Positions 1 through 6,626 of a stretch of 8,612 bases of DNA are shown piece by piece (position 1 is the first letter of the stretch; every line of letters begins with the position of its first letter). The DNA comes from Spirochaetales bacterium. Its GTDB lineage: Bacteria > Spirochaetota > Spirochaetia > DTKZ01. Location: assembly GCA_017998025.1 (NCBI GenBank), contig JAGODW010000044.1, positions 1-8,612 on the forward strand. Direction: 5' to 3'. Position numbers and translations under genes: made by a program. The notes under the pieces are model-generated. The model saw only the letters and a list, made by a program, of their open reading frames with translations. It did no database searches and had not been told where the DNA came from.

Positions 1-631
1 CAAAGGAATTTGCAGTAGAAAGAGCTTGAGGTAGGTCAATTCCTGCCTTCTGGGCTATCTCCAGCACCCGTGGATCCCGGAGGGGAACTTTCTCTGCATG
101 GGGAAAGAGCATCCCCCAGGGAACAGCCGTTATCCGGCCGTAGAGTTCCCCATTAATGAAGTTTCCTAACCTGCCAAACGTGTACCCCAGGGGAACGGCC
201 GCTACAATCCTGTCTCCCCATTCCAGGATAGAGAATTTTTTCCTTTTACAGTAAATGACAATCGATAGCACAGCGCCAAGGAGGCCTCCATGATAGCTCA
301 TACCCTGGAGCCCGACGAAACGAAATTTCTCATCGAACGGCCAGAAGATTAAAAGAGGATTGCGCCAGTACCGCCCCGAGGTGTCGTAGACCAGTGTAGC
401 AAGAATTCTTCCCCCCACGAGTAATCCGAGAATCGCCCAGAAAAAAAGATTGGTAATATCTTCTTCCCGAACCTGGAGCTTCTCTTCCCGGACCTGTCGT
501 TTTACCAGCAGGTACGCAGTGGTAAAGGCAAAGAGATACATCAAACCGTACCAGCGGAAGGGAAGCCCGGGGATGATCTCCGGCTTGAGCCAGTCAGGAT
601 ATGGGATGTACAAGAGGGATGCCAGATGCAT
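1..631 (-). CDS. lgt: Prolipoprotein diacylglyceryl transferase, 3' end beyond the window
   Basis: Lgt is an inner-membrane enzyme. It moves diacylglycerol from phosphatidylglycerol to the lipobox cysteine of prelipoproteins, the first step of lipoprotein maturation. The visible 210 residues start MHLASLLYIP and include the family signature GRLGNFINGELYGR (residues 153-166) and the SYHGG motif (112-116). By alignment from memory to the E. coli enzyme, His114, Arg154, Asn157 and Glu162 correspond to the important His103, Arg143, Asn146 and Glu151. Hydrophobic stretches at about 28-43, 62-80, 116-127 and 141-151 fit the multi-pass fold. The reading frame is open to the left edge, so the C-terminal part is missing. 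The start is the ATG preceded by AGGAGG with 7-base spacing. It is the last visible gene of the leftward cluster, 11 bases after the FapA gene. Identification is firm. Confidence 0.95.
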   Translation of the reverse strand, partial: MHLASLLYIPYPDWLKPEIIPGLPFRWYGLMYLFAFTTAYLLVKRQVREEKLQVREEDITNLFFWAILGLLVGGRILATLVYDTSGRYWRNPLLIFWPFDEKFRFVGLQGMSYHGGLLGAVLSIVIYCKRKKFSILEWGDRIVAAVPLGYTFGRLGNFINGELYGRITAVPWGMLFPHAEKVPLRDPRVLEIAQKAGIDLPQALSTANSF

Positions 632-638
632 ACGGATG

Positions 639-644
639 CCTCCT
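639..644 (-). promoter_or_regulatory. Ribosome binding site of lgt, overlapping the upstream stop codon
   Basis: On the minus strand the sequence reads TAGGAGG, then 7 bases, then ATG. The TAG stop codon of the FapA gene shares its last two bases with the AGGAGG Shine-Dalgarno of lgt. This arrangement fixes the lgt start and suggests that translation of the two genes is coupled. Confidence 0.85.
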
Positions 645-3591
645 AGTTGAGAGGAGATTCAGTAATCCGCCCGGAAGAAGGTTCAAAGGTGATCCGTATA
701 TTTTTTTTCGGAGCGGCAAATGCATGGAAACGGCCATGGCTCTCAATTACTACCCCCGGATATACGGTGCCCCGAACAATGATTTCGGAAGGAAAATGCT
801 CCTCATATTTTTCCCGCAGGTTAAATAACCGTAGGGAGTGGGATTCGATCAATTTAAGGGTTTTTAGCTTCTCTATACGATAGGCTTCCAGTTTTTTCTT
901 GTCTCCCTGTTTTTCACACTGACGGATCAGATGATCTATCTGATTCTTTATCGTATTTAGCTTCCGAATTTCTTTCTCTTCCAGATCGATTTGATCCGCA
1001 ATAAGATAGTTTTGACCGAAACTTATCTCCGTAGGTACTCCTTTTTCCGTACCCAACCCTGTGGCGAATACTCCGTACCGTGCCTTAATCGTTCCTCCGA
1101 TGACGATCCCTTTCTCGCTGGTAAGCTCCACCTTACCGTTACTCTTTATCATACACCGGAGACAAGCGTTTTTTATGATCACATCCCCCACGGCCAGCAC
1201 AACGGCCTGTTCCAGAAAGGAAGCGTACACGTTTTTCTTTGTTCTGAGAACTGCCTTTCCCCCTCCCTTCACTCCCTGCTGGATGTAAATGGAACCTTCT
1301 GCCGAAAGAAGGGATGCCTCCACTCCTTCGGCAACTTTGATATCACCTCCAGACATGACGTAGAATCCTGTTGCTACAGAACCGGACACTAATACGGATC
1401 CAGGAAATTTAATATTTCCGGTACTGAGGTCTACATTTCCCTTGATTACATGGGCATTCTGAACAAGAATACGCTTTTTATCGTATAGAAGTTCTCCATT
1501 GCCATCCGCCACAAGGAGAATTTTCCCGTTCTTCTCTTCCTTATGAATATTGGGGCCGATTTCCAGGTCAAACGGTGTAGAACCCTTTGCAGGGATCAGT
1601 TTACCCGTAATATCCCATCCATCCTGCGGAATTATCTCCGGAGGCATTACTTCCGCGATCAAGTCCCCTTGCTTTACCGTTGTAATCACGTCCCGGGTCT
1701 TGTAATCTGCTGTTCCATCACTCCGGATGTTTACCCTGTCATGGGTAGCGAGGTGAACAAGAAACTTGATCCGATTGGATGAGCCTTCCTGGGGCGGTTG
1801 TCCGATCGCTATGGGAGCTTCGATAACGGGTTCTCCCTCTCTTGCACGTTCCCATGCGGTTTGCAGAAGGTCTTCCTGCAGGCCCCTTACAATTCCTGCC
1901 CTGAAAATTTCCTGTTGAATCCATTCAAAGGTGATAGGTTTACCCGTACCCTGAGACGGGGAAAGTGTCAGGAATCCTTCCATACGGTTGGGAGAAACAG
2001 TTACCTTTACCTGGCCATCTTTATGGGGACGTACCCGTAACTCTATGCTCTCCCCGCTAGTACGCTTTTCCAGCACCCCTTCCAGGGTGGAGATAATAAC
2101 GTTCTGTTTTTTTTCCAGATTTTCGTACAGGACAATCCGGGGATCCTTACCGGGTAATCCTGGAAGAACGTTTCCAAACACATCCACCCCTGGTTGTCCC
2201 GGAACGAGAGGGCTCATCACCACTACCCGCTGCTCTTTTTCTACGGGAGCCATCTCTTCCACCGATTCGACGGGGAATATGGAAAGAGAATGGATCCTTT
2301 CAATAGCCGCTTGATTCTCCCGGGCTGCCTTCTTCAATTGTTCTACAATGGATTTTTCAAAAAACCGGACAGACCACTCAAACTTTCTGTCCTGTCCCGA
2401 GGTCGGGGCTTTCCCTTCTGCCAGGAGGTATTCCGTTAGTTCCTGTTCGTTCCCCCGATAAAATGCAGGAATATCGGTTTGAATTCTGGCAAAATCAAGG
2501 CCTTTCAGGTTGCTTTGTTTGATAAGGGTTCCTACTTCTTTTAAGGAAAGAGGTTTTCCTTTTCCCCTCCCTTTTCGCAGGTACAGGTACGCTTTCAATT
2601 TGTCTTCAGTGACTCGAATTTCTATTTTTGCATCTTCTGAACGAGAAATAGGAACCTTCTGTACAGGCTTGCTCAGGGAAAGAATATGCTGAACCAACGA
2701 GTCGATTTCCTCAGCCGATTGAAGAAACTCCCGGGGGTAAGATAGCTTTTCCGCTGCTTGCAGGATTTCTGACGAGCTTGGGACTCGAGCCTCTCTACTA
2801 CCAGGGGTGAAAGAGAGATAACAGGTAGCCTTATCGGAGGATAGGGAAACTTCCCAGACATGAGGCTTGAAGGGAAGGATTTCCACCCAATTTTTTCCCC
2901 AGCGGACAAAACCTGTCTGGCGAGCGATGAGTTCCCCATTCTTTTTCTCAACACCTTTCCCCGCGTACACGTAGGGATCCGGTAGAGGTTCAGGAAGGAT
3001 CAAGGCCCCGGTTACTCCCCGGCCGGGTATCCCCTCCTTAAAGGGTTCAATAAGGGCAATCCGGCTCCCTTCTATCACGTACCCCTTTCCTACCACGGTA
3101 GGATCGACGTACACTCGTTCCTGGATTACCTTTTTTTCAACGGTTGTTACAGGTTCTTTCCTGGAGGGAAGGAACGGCAGGGGGGATTTTTTTTCAACCC
3201 ATTTTTCAACCTTTTTTCGCTCAACCTTCTCCTGAGTGATGATAGGATTTCCTGCAGAGGAGAACGCGGTTTCCGCATCTGGTTTAAAAGATTCCGGGAT
3301 AGGGAGCTCCTGCCAGATTGCCTTTTCCGGCTCCGGGTGTTCCGGTGGAGTTCCTTTTGCTACGATTACTTCCAGGGGCTGTGAACCTTTTTCAAGCTGC
3401 CGGAGTACCTTTTCCAGGTTTTGGGGAGAGTATCCTTCCTTTACAGCATGGGTAGTAAGAAAGGAAATAAGATCTGAAATGCCCCAGAGACGGGTATCGG
3501 AACCTGGGGTAAAGGAAAGTATTGCTTCCAACTGGTTCGTTCGAACAGATACCGCAAGGGTTCCTTTGAGCGAATACTTTTTTTCTGGCAT
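643..3591 (-). CDS. Large FapA-family (DUF342) protein with repeated N-terminal modules
   Basis: This 982-residue protein belongs to the FapA/DUF342 family, studied in Vibrio and Shewanella as a flagellar assembly or polarity factor. Its exact role here is unknown. The C-terminal part is typical: a glycine-rich beta-helix (about 713-865, with repeats such as GNVDLSTGNI, GSVLVSGSV, GGDIKVAEGV), a charged coiled coil (about 868-932), and a closing beta segment around RGTVYPGVVI (940-949). The front is not typical. A module resembling the FapA N-terminal domain appears about four times (10-85, 244-310, 322-396, 528-602). A second module with a PG..G.DV(T)G pattern appears about three times (167-243, 455-526, 636-712). 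A lysine- and proline-rich linker covers about 86-166. The known relatives I recall are shorter. No signal peptide is seen, so it is probably cytoplasmic. The start follows a Shine-Dalgarno embedded in the stop of the ATPase gene, which supports joint function. The family call is firm; the module count is by eye. Confidence 0.9.
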   Translation of the reverse strand: MPEKKYSLKGTLAVSVRTNQLEAILSFTPGSDTRLWGISDLISFLTTHAVKEGYSPQNLEKVLRQLEKGSQPLEVIVAKGTPPEHPEPEKAIWQELPIPESFKPDAETAFSSAGNPIITQEKVERKKVEKWVEKKSPLPFLPSRKEPVTTVEKKVIQERVYVDPTVVGKGYVIEGSRIALIEPFKEGIPGRGVTGALILPEPLPDPYVYAGKGVEKKNGELIARQTGFVRWGKNWVEILPFKPHVWEVSLSSDKATCYLSFTPGSREARVPSSSEILQAAEKLSYPREFLQSAEEIDSLVQHILSLSKPVQKVPISRSEDAKIEIRVTEDKLKAYLYLRKGRGKGKPLSLKEVGTLIKQSNLKGLDFARIQTDIPAFYRGNEQELTEYLLAEGKAPTSGQDRKFEWSVRFFEKSIVEQLKKAARENQAAIERIHSLSIFPVESVEEMAPVEKEQRVVVMSPLVPGQPGVDVFGNVLPGLPGKDPRIVLYENLEKKQNVIISTLEGVLEKRTSGESIELRVRPHKDGQVKVTVSPNRMEGFLTLSPSQGTGKPITFEWIQQEIFRAGIVRGLQEDLLQTAWERAREGEPVIEAPIAIGQPPQEGSSNRIKFLVHLATHDRVNIRSDGTADYKTRDVITTVKQGDLIAEVMPPEIIPQDGWDITGKLIPAKGSTPFDLEIGPNIHKEEKNGKILLVADGNGELLYDKKRILVQNAHVIKGNVDLSTGNIKFPGSVLVSGSVATGFYVMSGGDIKVAEGVEASLLSAEGSIYIQQGVKGGGKAVLRTKKNVYASFLEQAVVLAVGDVIIKNACLRCMIKSNGKVELTSEKGIVIGGTIKARYGVFATGLGTEKGVPTEISFGQNYLIADQIDLEEKEIRKLNTIKNQIDHLIRQCEKQGDKKKLEAYRIEKLKTLKLIESHSLRLFNLREKYEEHFPSEIIVRGTVYPGVVIESHGRFHAFAAPKKNIRITFEPSSGRITESPLN

Positions 3592-3598
3592 TGGCGGA

Positions 3599-3604
3599 TC
3601 CTCA
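3599..3604 (-). promoter_or_regulatory. Ribosome binding site of the FapA-family gene inside the ATPase stop codon
   Basis: The minus strand reads TGAGGATCCGCCAATG. TGA is the stop of the ATPase gene, GAGGA begins within it as Shine-Dalgarno, and ATG follows after 7 bases. This selects the start at 3591 and implies that ribosomes finishing the ATPase reinitiate on the FapA gene. Confidence 0.75.
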
Positions 3605-4729
3605 GGAGCCCTTCAACAGATTCATCAGCTTTGCTTTCAGGAAATTGTTTTCCTTTTTTAACTGATTGATTTCAAACTGCTGCATCTTCACCGTTTCGAT
3701 CAAATCCCCCAGAGTAAGCGTTTCTGTATGGAGCAGTTCTTCCAGATCATCCATCTTTGCTTCGAAATCTACCTCTGCCTCCAGAGTAGCCTCCTGAAAG
3801 GTATCCTCAAGATTGGAAAACAACAGGTCCGATTCGTCTTCTACCTGAATCAGTTTGTCTGCGATCCTCCGGATTGCAATGGAAAGTACCGATTGAGGCC
3901 GATACAGAATGATGGGTAACCGGGATCCGAGGGCAATATTCTGTATGTCGTCCCGGTACATCACTCCCAGATGCTCAAGGTCCAGGTTCAGATACTGCTG
4001 ACAGGACCTTCTGAGTTTCGTTGCTTTTTCTGCATCCCGGGGATCTTCCACCATGTTGAGTACAAGTCGCGGATGGTACTGTTGTACCTGTTGTTGAAAA
4101 GTTTCATAGGCTTCAGGATCGCGAACCTGTATCTCTTCCAGAAGTTTAGGAATATAGAGATTCTGGAATGCAGTTCCTTCTTTTCGCAGGTGTTCCAGGT
4201 ATTGGAATGCTTCCGACTTCTTTTTCGTCGATTGGGCCAGGATCCGGTAGATCGTGTTCTTAAGGAACACATAGGCATTTACCGTAGCCATCGGTGTAGG
4301 AGAAGTGATCACTACCCCTCTTCCGGAAAGAAGAAAAAAATCAAGGACATTGGAGTGTGTTCCGGCTCCTAGATCCAGGATTAGATAGTCGGTATCGAGA
4401 GTAAGAAGGTTCCGTCGAATTTTCTGTTTCTGATGAGAGGTAAGGTTTGCTGCGCCAGGAATCTCTCCGTCACCCGGGATAAATGTTACGTTGGGATACT
4501 CGGTGGGAACAAGGATTTCAGATAGATGGAGGTCTCTCCGGTTTATAAAAGTGCCGAGGCCTTCTTGAGTGGGAGGAATACCCAGGATTAGATGGAGGTT
4601 CGATCCCCCTAAATCCAGATCGCAGAGAACCACCCGTTTACCTGCCTGCCCCAGGGCAATGGCCAGATTTGCTGCAAGGAGCGTTTTTCCCACACCCCCC
4701 TTTCCGCTTGCTACAGGGACAATATGCAT
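3602..4729 (-). CDS. MinD/ParA-type P-loop ATPase with inserted helical segment and C-terminal coiled coil
   Basis: A 375-residue deviant-Walker ATPase of the MinD/ParA/FlhG group, whose members position protein complexes through ATP-dependent dimerisation. GKGGVGKT (9-16) is the deviant Walker A with the signature Lys10 and the catalytic Lys15. LCDLDLGGSN (35-44) is the Walker A' region. LILDLGAGT (116-124) is the Walker B/switch II region. A segment of about 60 residues (roughly 158-221, charged and helical) lies between the TSPTPMATVNAY strand-helix and LVLNMV; it is longer than in E. coli MinD. From about 296 the tail is acidic, and it ends in a leucine/lysine-rich coiled coil (341-373) rather than the short amphipathic membrane-targeting helix of MinD. 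Its ATG directly abuts the stop of the membrane-protein gene upstream, and the FapA gene follows after 10 bases. FlhG-like flagellar placement is possible, but I see no flhF or flhA nearby, so no symbol is given. Confidence 0.9.
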   Translation of the reverse strand: MHIVPVASGKGGVGKTLLAANLAIALGQAGKRVVLCDLDLGGSNLHLILGIPPTQEGLGTFINRRDLHLSEILVPTEYPNVTFIPGDGEIPGAANLTSHQKQKIRRNLLTLDTDYLILDLGAGTHSNVLDFFLLSGRGVVITSPTPMATVNAYVFLKNTIYRILAQSTKKKSEAFQYLEHLRKEGTAFQNLYIPKLLEEIQVRDPEAYETFQQQVQQYHPRLVLNMVEDPRDAEKATKLRRSCQQYLNLDLEHLGVMYRDDIQNIALGSRLPIILYRPQSVLSIAIRRIADKLIQVEDESDLLFSNLEDTFQEATLEAEVDFEAKMDDLEELLHTETLTLGDLIETVKMQQFEINQLKKENNFLKAKLMNLLKGS

Positions 4730-5134
4730 CTAAGATTCCCCTTTTCGCTTATAGGATAGCAGAAATAGGAGAAAAAGGAAATCGATTATTCCCATAGCAG
4801 CAGGAACTGCCAGGCTCGACCGTACGATACTTGTATTTGCTAAAGAGGGAAGAAAGAAGAGCAGGGCAAGTAAGAGGATCTCGGGTACCAGAGCTACTAT
4901 TTTCCCAAATACGAGAACCGGGCGCAGGGAAGAGAAACGATCGGGAAGGTAGGCCAGGAGAAAAAACAAAAGCGGCAAGGAAAGCAGAGGGGCGCAGAGC
5001 CACAGAAGGTAGATCGTGAGCACGATATTTCCGGCTGGATTCACTACAAAAGAAATAAGGGAAAATAAAAAAAGTAATCGGAGGATTTCCCAGATGCATC
5101 CCACGTAATGAAGGTTGTTTTTATTCCACATCAT
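4730..5134 (-). CDS. Small four-helix membrane protein, function unknown
   Basis: I do not recognise this 134-residue protein. It is strongly hydrophobic, with about four membrane segments at roughly 17-33, 36-63, 72-97 and 106-128. Short polar turns separate them (PDRFSSLR at 64-71, and PSLANTSIV at 98-106), and the C-terminus is positively charged (YKRKGES). It probably sits in the inner membrane. It is the first gene of the leftward cluster, and its TAG stop is followed immediately by the ATPase ATG. That makes it a candidate membrane partner or anchor for the ATPase, which lacks an obvious membrane-targeting tail. The start is uncertain. The first two codons are ATG ATG inside a perfect palindrome, and no Shine-Dalgarno precedes them. 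A GTG at 5104 is the only reasonable alternative, and it also lacks one. The coding status rests on frame length, membrane-protein composition and tight packing against the next gene. Confidence 0.75.
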   Translation of the reverse strand: MMWNKNNLHYVGCIWEILRLLFLFSLISFVVNPAGNIVLTIYLLWLCAPLLSLPLLFFLLAYLPDRFSSLRPVLVFGKIVALVPEILLLALLFFLPSLANTSIVRSSLAVPAAMGIIDFLFLLFLLSYKRKGES

Positions 5135-5142
5135 GTGGAATA
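5122..5142. promoter_or_regulatory. Perfect 21-bp palindrome, candidate operator
   Basis: The arms TATTCCACAT and ATGTGGAATA are exact reverse complements around a single central C at 5132. Perfect 10-bp arms are unlikely by chance in this one spot. The palindrome covers the -10 box end and the predicted transcription start of the leftward promoter, as well as the ATG ATG codons of the first leftward gene. It is the kind of site bound by a dimeric helix-turn-helix regulator. It could instead act in RNA as a small hairpin, though a one-base loop makes a full hairpin unfavourable. No regulator gene lies in the window. Confidence 0.55.
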
Positions 5143-5168
5143 CTACGAAGGGATAAATCGGTGGTCAA
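5140..5168 (-). promoter_or_regulatory. Sigma-70-like promoter for the leftward cluster
   Basis: On the minus strand, TTGACC (5168-5163, 5 of 6 consensus bases) is followed by exactly 17 bases and then TAGTAT (5145-5140, 4 of 6). Transcription would begin near 5133, at or next to the annotated ATG of the membrane-protein gene. That implies a leaderless or nearly leaderless transcript, or a later start codon. The -10 box overlaps the outer part of the palindrome, so binding there would block the polymerase. The call is based on consensus matching only. Confidence 0.5.
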
Positions 5169-5198
5169 TATCTTTGAAACCGTGTACATTTGAAGGAG

Positions 5199-5204
5199 AA
5201 AGGA
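5199..5204 (+). promoter_or_regulatory. Ribosome binding site of the S41 protease gene
   Basis: AAAGGA lies 9 bases before the ATG at 5214. A stronger AAGGAG at 5193-5198 lies 15 bases before that ATG. Both lie after an in-frame TTG at 5190, so that TTG cannot use them. This decides the start as 5214. Confidence 0.65.
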
Positions 5205-5213
5205 AAAGAAACG

Positions 5214-6626
5214 ATGAGTGATTCGAGCCCTTCGCAAAATAAACGGGTTCCCTGGGGCTTCCTGGGAAGCGTTACGGCGATTCTATTGGTATTCTTGCTG
5301 TGTACACCTGCCCTCGTTGCTCAATCTGTGGATAGTAAGACTCAGAGTCTTCTCTCCCTGTTCCAGTTTATTTATTTGTATGTTCAGAACAACTATGTAG
5401 ATCCAGTAGATGGAGAGAAGCTGATCGATGGAGCCTTAAAAGGACTCTTTGAGAGTCTGGAGGATCCTCATTCCGCCTACCTTACGGAAACAGATATGCG
5501 TACTCTCAACGACACCACTGCGGGAGAGTTCGGAGGGGTAGGATTATACATTAATAAGCAAATCCCTTCAGAAGAGAGCAAGGAAACTTCCTCTTTCGTA
5601 GAAGTAGTGGCTCCGATCGAAGGCACGCCGGCTTTCCATGCGGGGATTCAGGCAGGGGACCTTATCGTAAAAATTGAAGGAGAATCCACGGAAAAGCTCA
5701 GCATTGACGAAGTGGTAAACCGACTCCGGGGAAAGCCGGGTACTACCGTTACAGTAACGGTTCAGAGGGGGGCTGGAGTTCAGTTCGATGTTCCTCTGAT
5801 TCGTGCGGTAATTCAGGTGCCTACGGTACGGTACGATACGATACCCGGTCGAATCGGGTATATTCGGATTATCCAGTTCACCCCCTATACGGATGACAAA
5901 GTACAGGAGGCAATAGAAACTTTCCGTTCCCAGGGGTATCGGTCTCTCATCATCGATCTACGAAGTAATCCGGGAGGTCTCCTGAGCTCTGTAGTGGAGA
6001 CAGCGGATCTCTTTTTCGATGAGGGGGTAATTGTCAGCACCCGAAGCAGGATCCCAGCGGAGAATGCTGTGTACGAGGCGAAGCCGGGTACGATTGTCCC
6101 TGCCGACATTCCTATTGCGGTACTGATCGACAATGGATCTGCCTCTGCGTCGGAGATATTTGCCGGAGTTATGAAGGACCGGAAACGAGCAACGTTGCTG
6201 GGAACCAAGACGTATGGGAAAGGATCCGTACAACAGGTGCGAAGTCTGGGGCGGACAGGATTCCGGTTAACCACTGCTCGGTACTATACCCCTTCCGGAG
6301 TTACTATCGATAAGGTTGGAGTCAGCCCGGATCTGGAGGTAAAAGAACCCACTTTTTCGGAAAAGGAACTGGAAGCCTATTCTAAGTTGCTTGCTTCCCG
6401 GGAGATTGCTCAATTTGTTTCCAGCCATCCGAATTTGACGGATCAGGATGTGGAAAAGTTTGTAGAGAGTCTCCGAAGCGCGAATCCGGATCTGTCCGAG
6501 CGGGTATTAAAACGGATGGTTCGGAACGAGATACATCGGCATTTAACGAATCCGCCGGTGTATGATCTGGAATATGATCTGGTGCTTCAGGAAGCGGTGA
6601 AATTCCTTAAGGGAGAAAAAAATTAG
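5214..6626 (+). CDS. Secreted C-terminal processing protease, S41 family (CtpA/Prc type)
   Basis: A 470-residue S41 serine protease that cleaves C-terminal ends of envelope proteins. A hydrophobic segment (about 15-36, ending PALVAQS) is a signal peptide or N-terminal anchor, placing the enzyme in the periplasm. Residues about 45-100 are the helical cap with DPHSAYL (84-90). The PDZ domain runs about 105-195 (FGGVGLYI; HAGIQAGDLIVKI). The catalytic core follows (GRIGYIRIIQF 212-222; LIIDLRSNPGGLL 245-257). Catalytic Ser311 sits in GSASASEI and the general-base Lys336 in TYGKGSVQ. The 25-residue separation matches the one I recall for the plant D1 protease. An extra helical tail of about 95 residues (375-470) follows the core. 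The cysteine at 30 does not fit a lipobox. It heads the rightward cluster, and its stop abuts the ATG of the next gene. The start at 5214 was chosen over a TTG at 5190 because the ribosome binding sites lie between them. Confidence 0.93.
   Translation: MSDSSPSQNKRVPWGFLGSVTAILLVFLLCTPALVAQSVDSKTQSLLSLFQFIYLYVQNNYVDPVDGEKLIDGALKGLFESLEDPHSAYLTETDMRTLNDTTAGEFGGVGLYINKQIPSEESKETSSFVEVVAPIEGTPAFHAGIQAGDLIVKIEGESTEKLSIDEVVNRLRGKPGTTVTVTVQRGAGVQFDVPLIRAVIQVPTVRYDTIPGRIGYIRIIQFTPYTDDKVQEAIETFRSQGYRSLIIDLRSNPGGLLSSVVETADLFFDEGVIVSTRSRIPAENAVYEAKPGTIVPADIPIAVLIDNGSASASEIFAGVMKDRKRATLLGTKTYGKGSVQQVRSLGRTGFRLTTARYYTPSGVTIDKVGVSPDLEVKEPTFSEKELEAYSKLLASREIAQFVSSHPNLTDQDVEKFVESLRSANPDLSERVLKRMVRNEIHRHLTNPPVYDLEYDLVLQEAVKFLKGEKN
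6609..6615 (+). promoter_or_regulatory. Ribosome binding site of yjbQ inside the protease gene
   Basis: AAGGGAG lies in the final codons of the protease gene, 11 bases before the yjbQ ATG, and the protease stop TAG directly abuts that ATG. The spacing is slightly long. Coupled translation through the stop-start junction is likely. Confidence 0.6.

Noticed and set aside
5162..5190. Possible plus-strand promoter TGGTCA-17-TACATT for the protease gene
   Set aside because: Each hexamer matches only 4 of 6, and transcription would start within the ribosome binding site. The leftward TTGACC element uses the same bases with a better match.
5190..5213. TTG start at 5190 for the protease
   Set aside because: It would place the good Shine-Dalgarno sequences inside the coding region, and the added residues KEKGKET match nothing expected.
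5295..5330. Lipoprotein signal at Cys30 of the protease
   Set aside because: The residues before the cysteine are FLL, which does not fit the lipobox (small residue at -1), so a plain signal peptide or anchor is preferred.
5822..5844. Five-base pattern of repeated TACGG and TACGA in the protease gene
   Set aside because: It only repeats twice per variant and encodes ordinary conserved protein sequence, so it is probably chance.
5885..6274. Antisense open frame of 129 codons within the protease gene
   Set aside because: It lies opposite a clearly coding S41 catalytic core, has no recognisable family motif, and its composition is what the reverse of this core would give.
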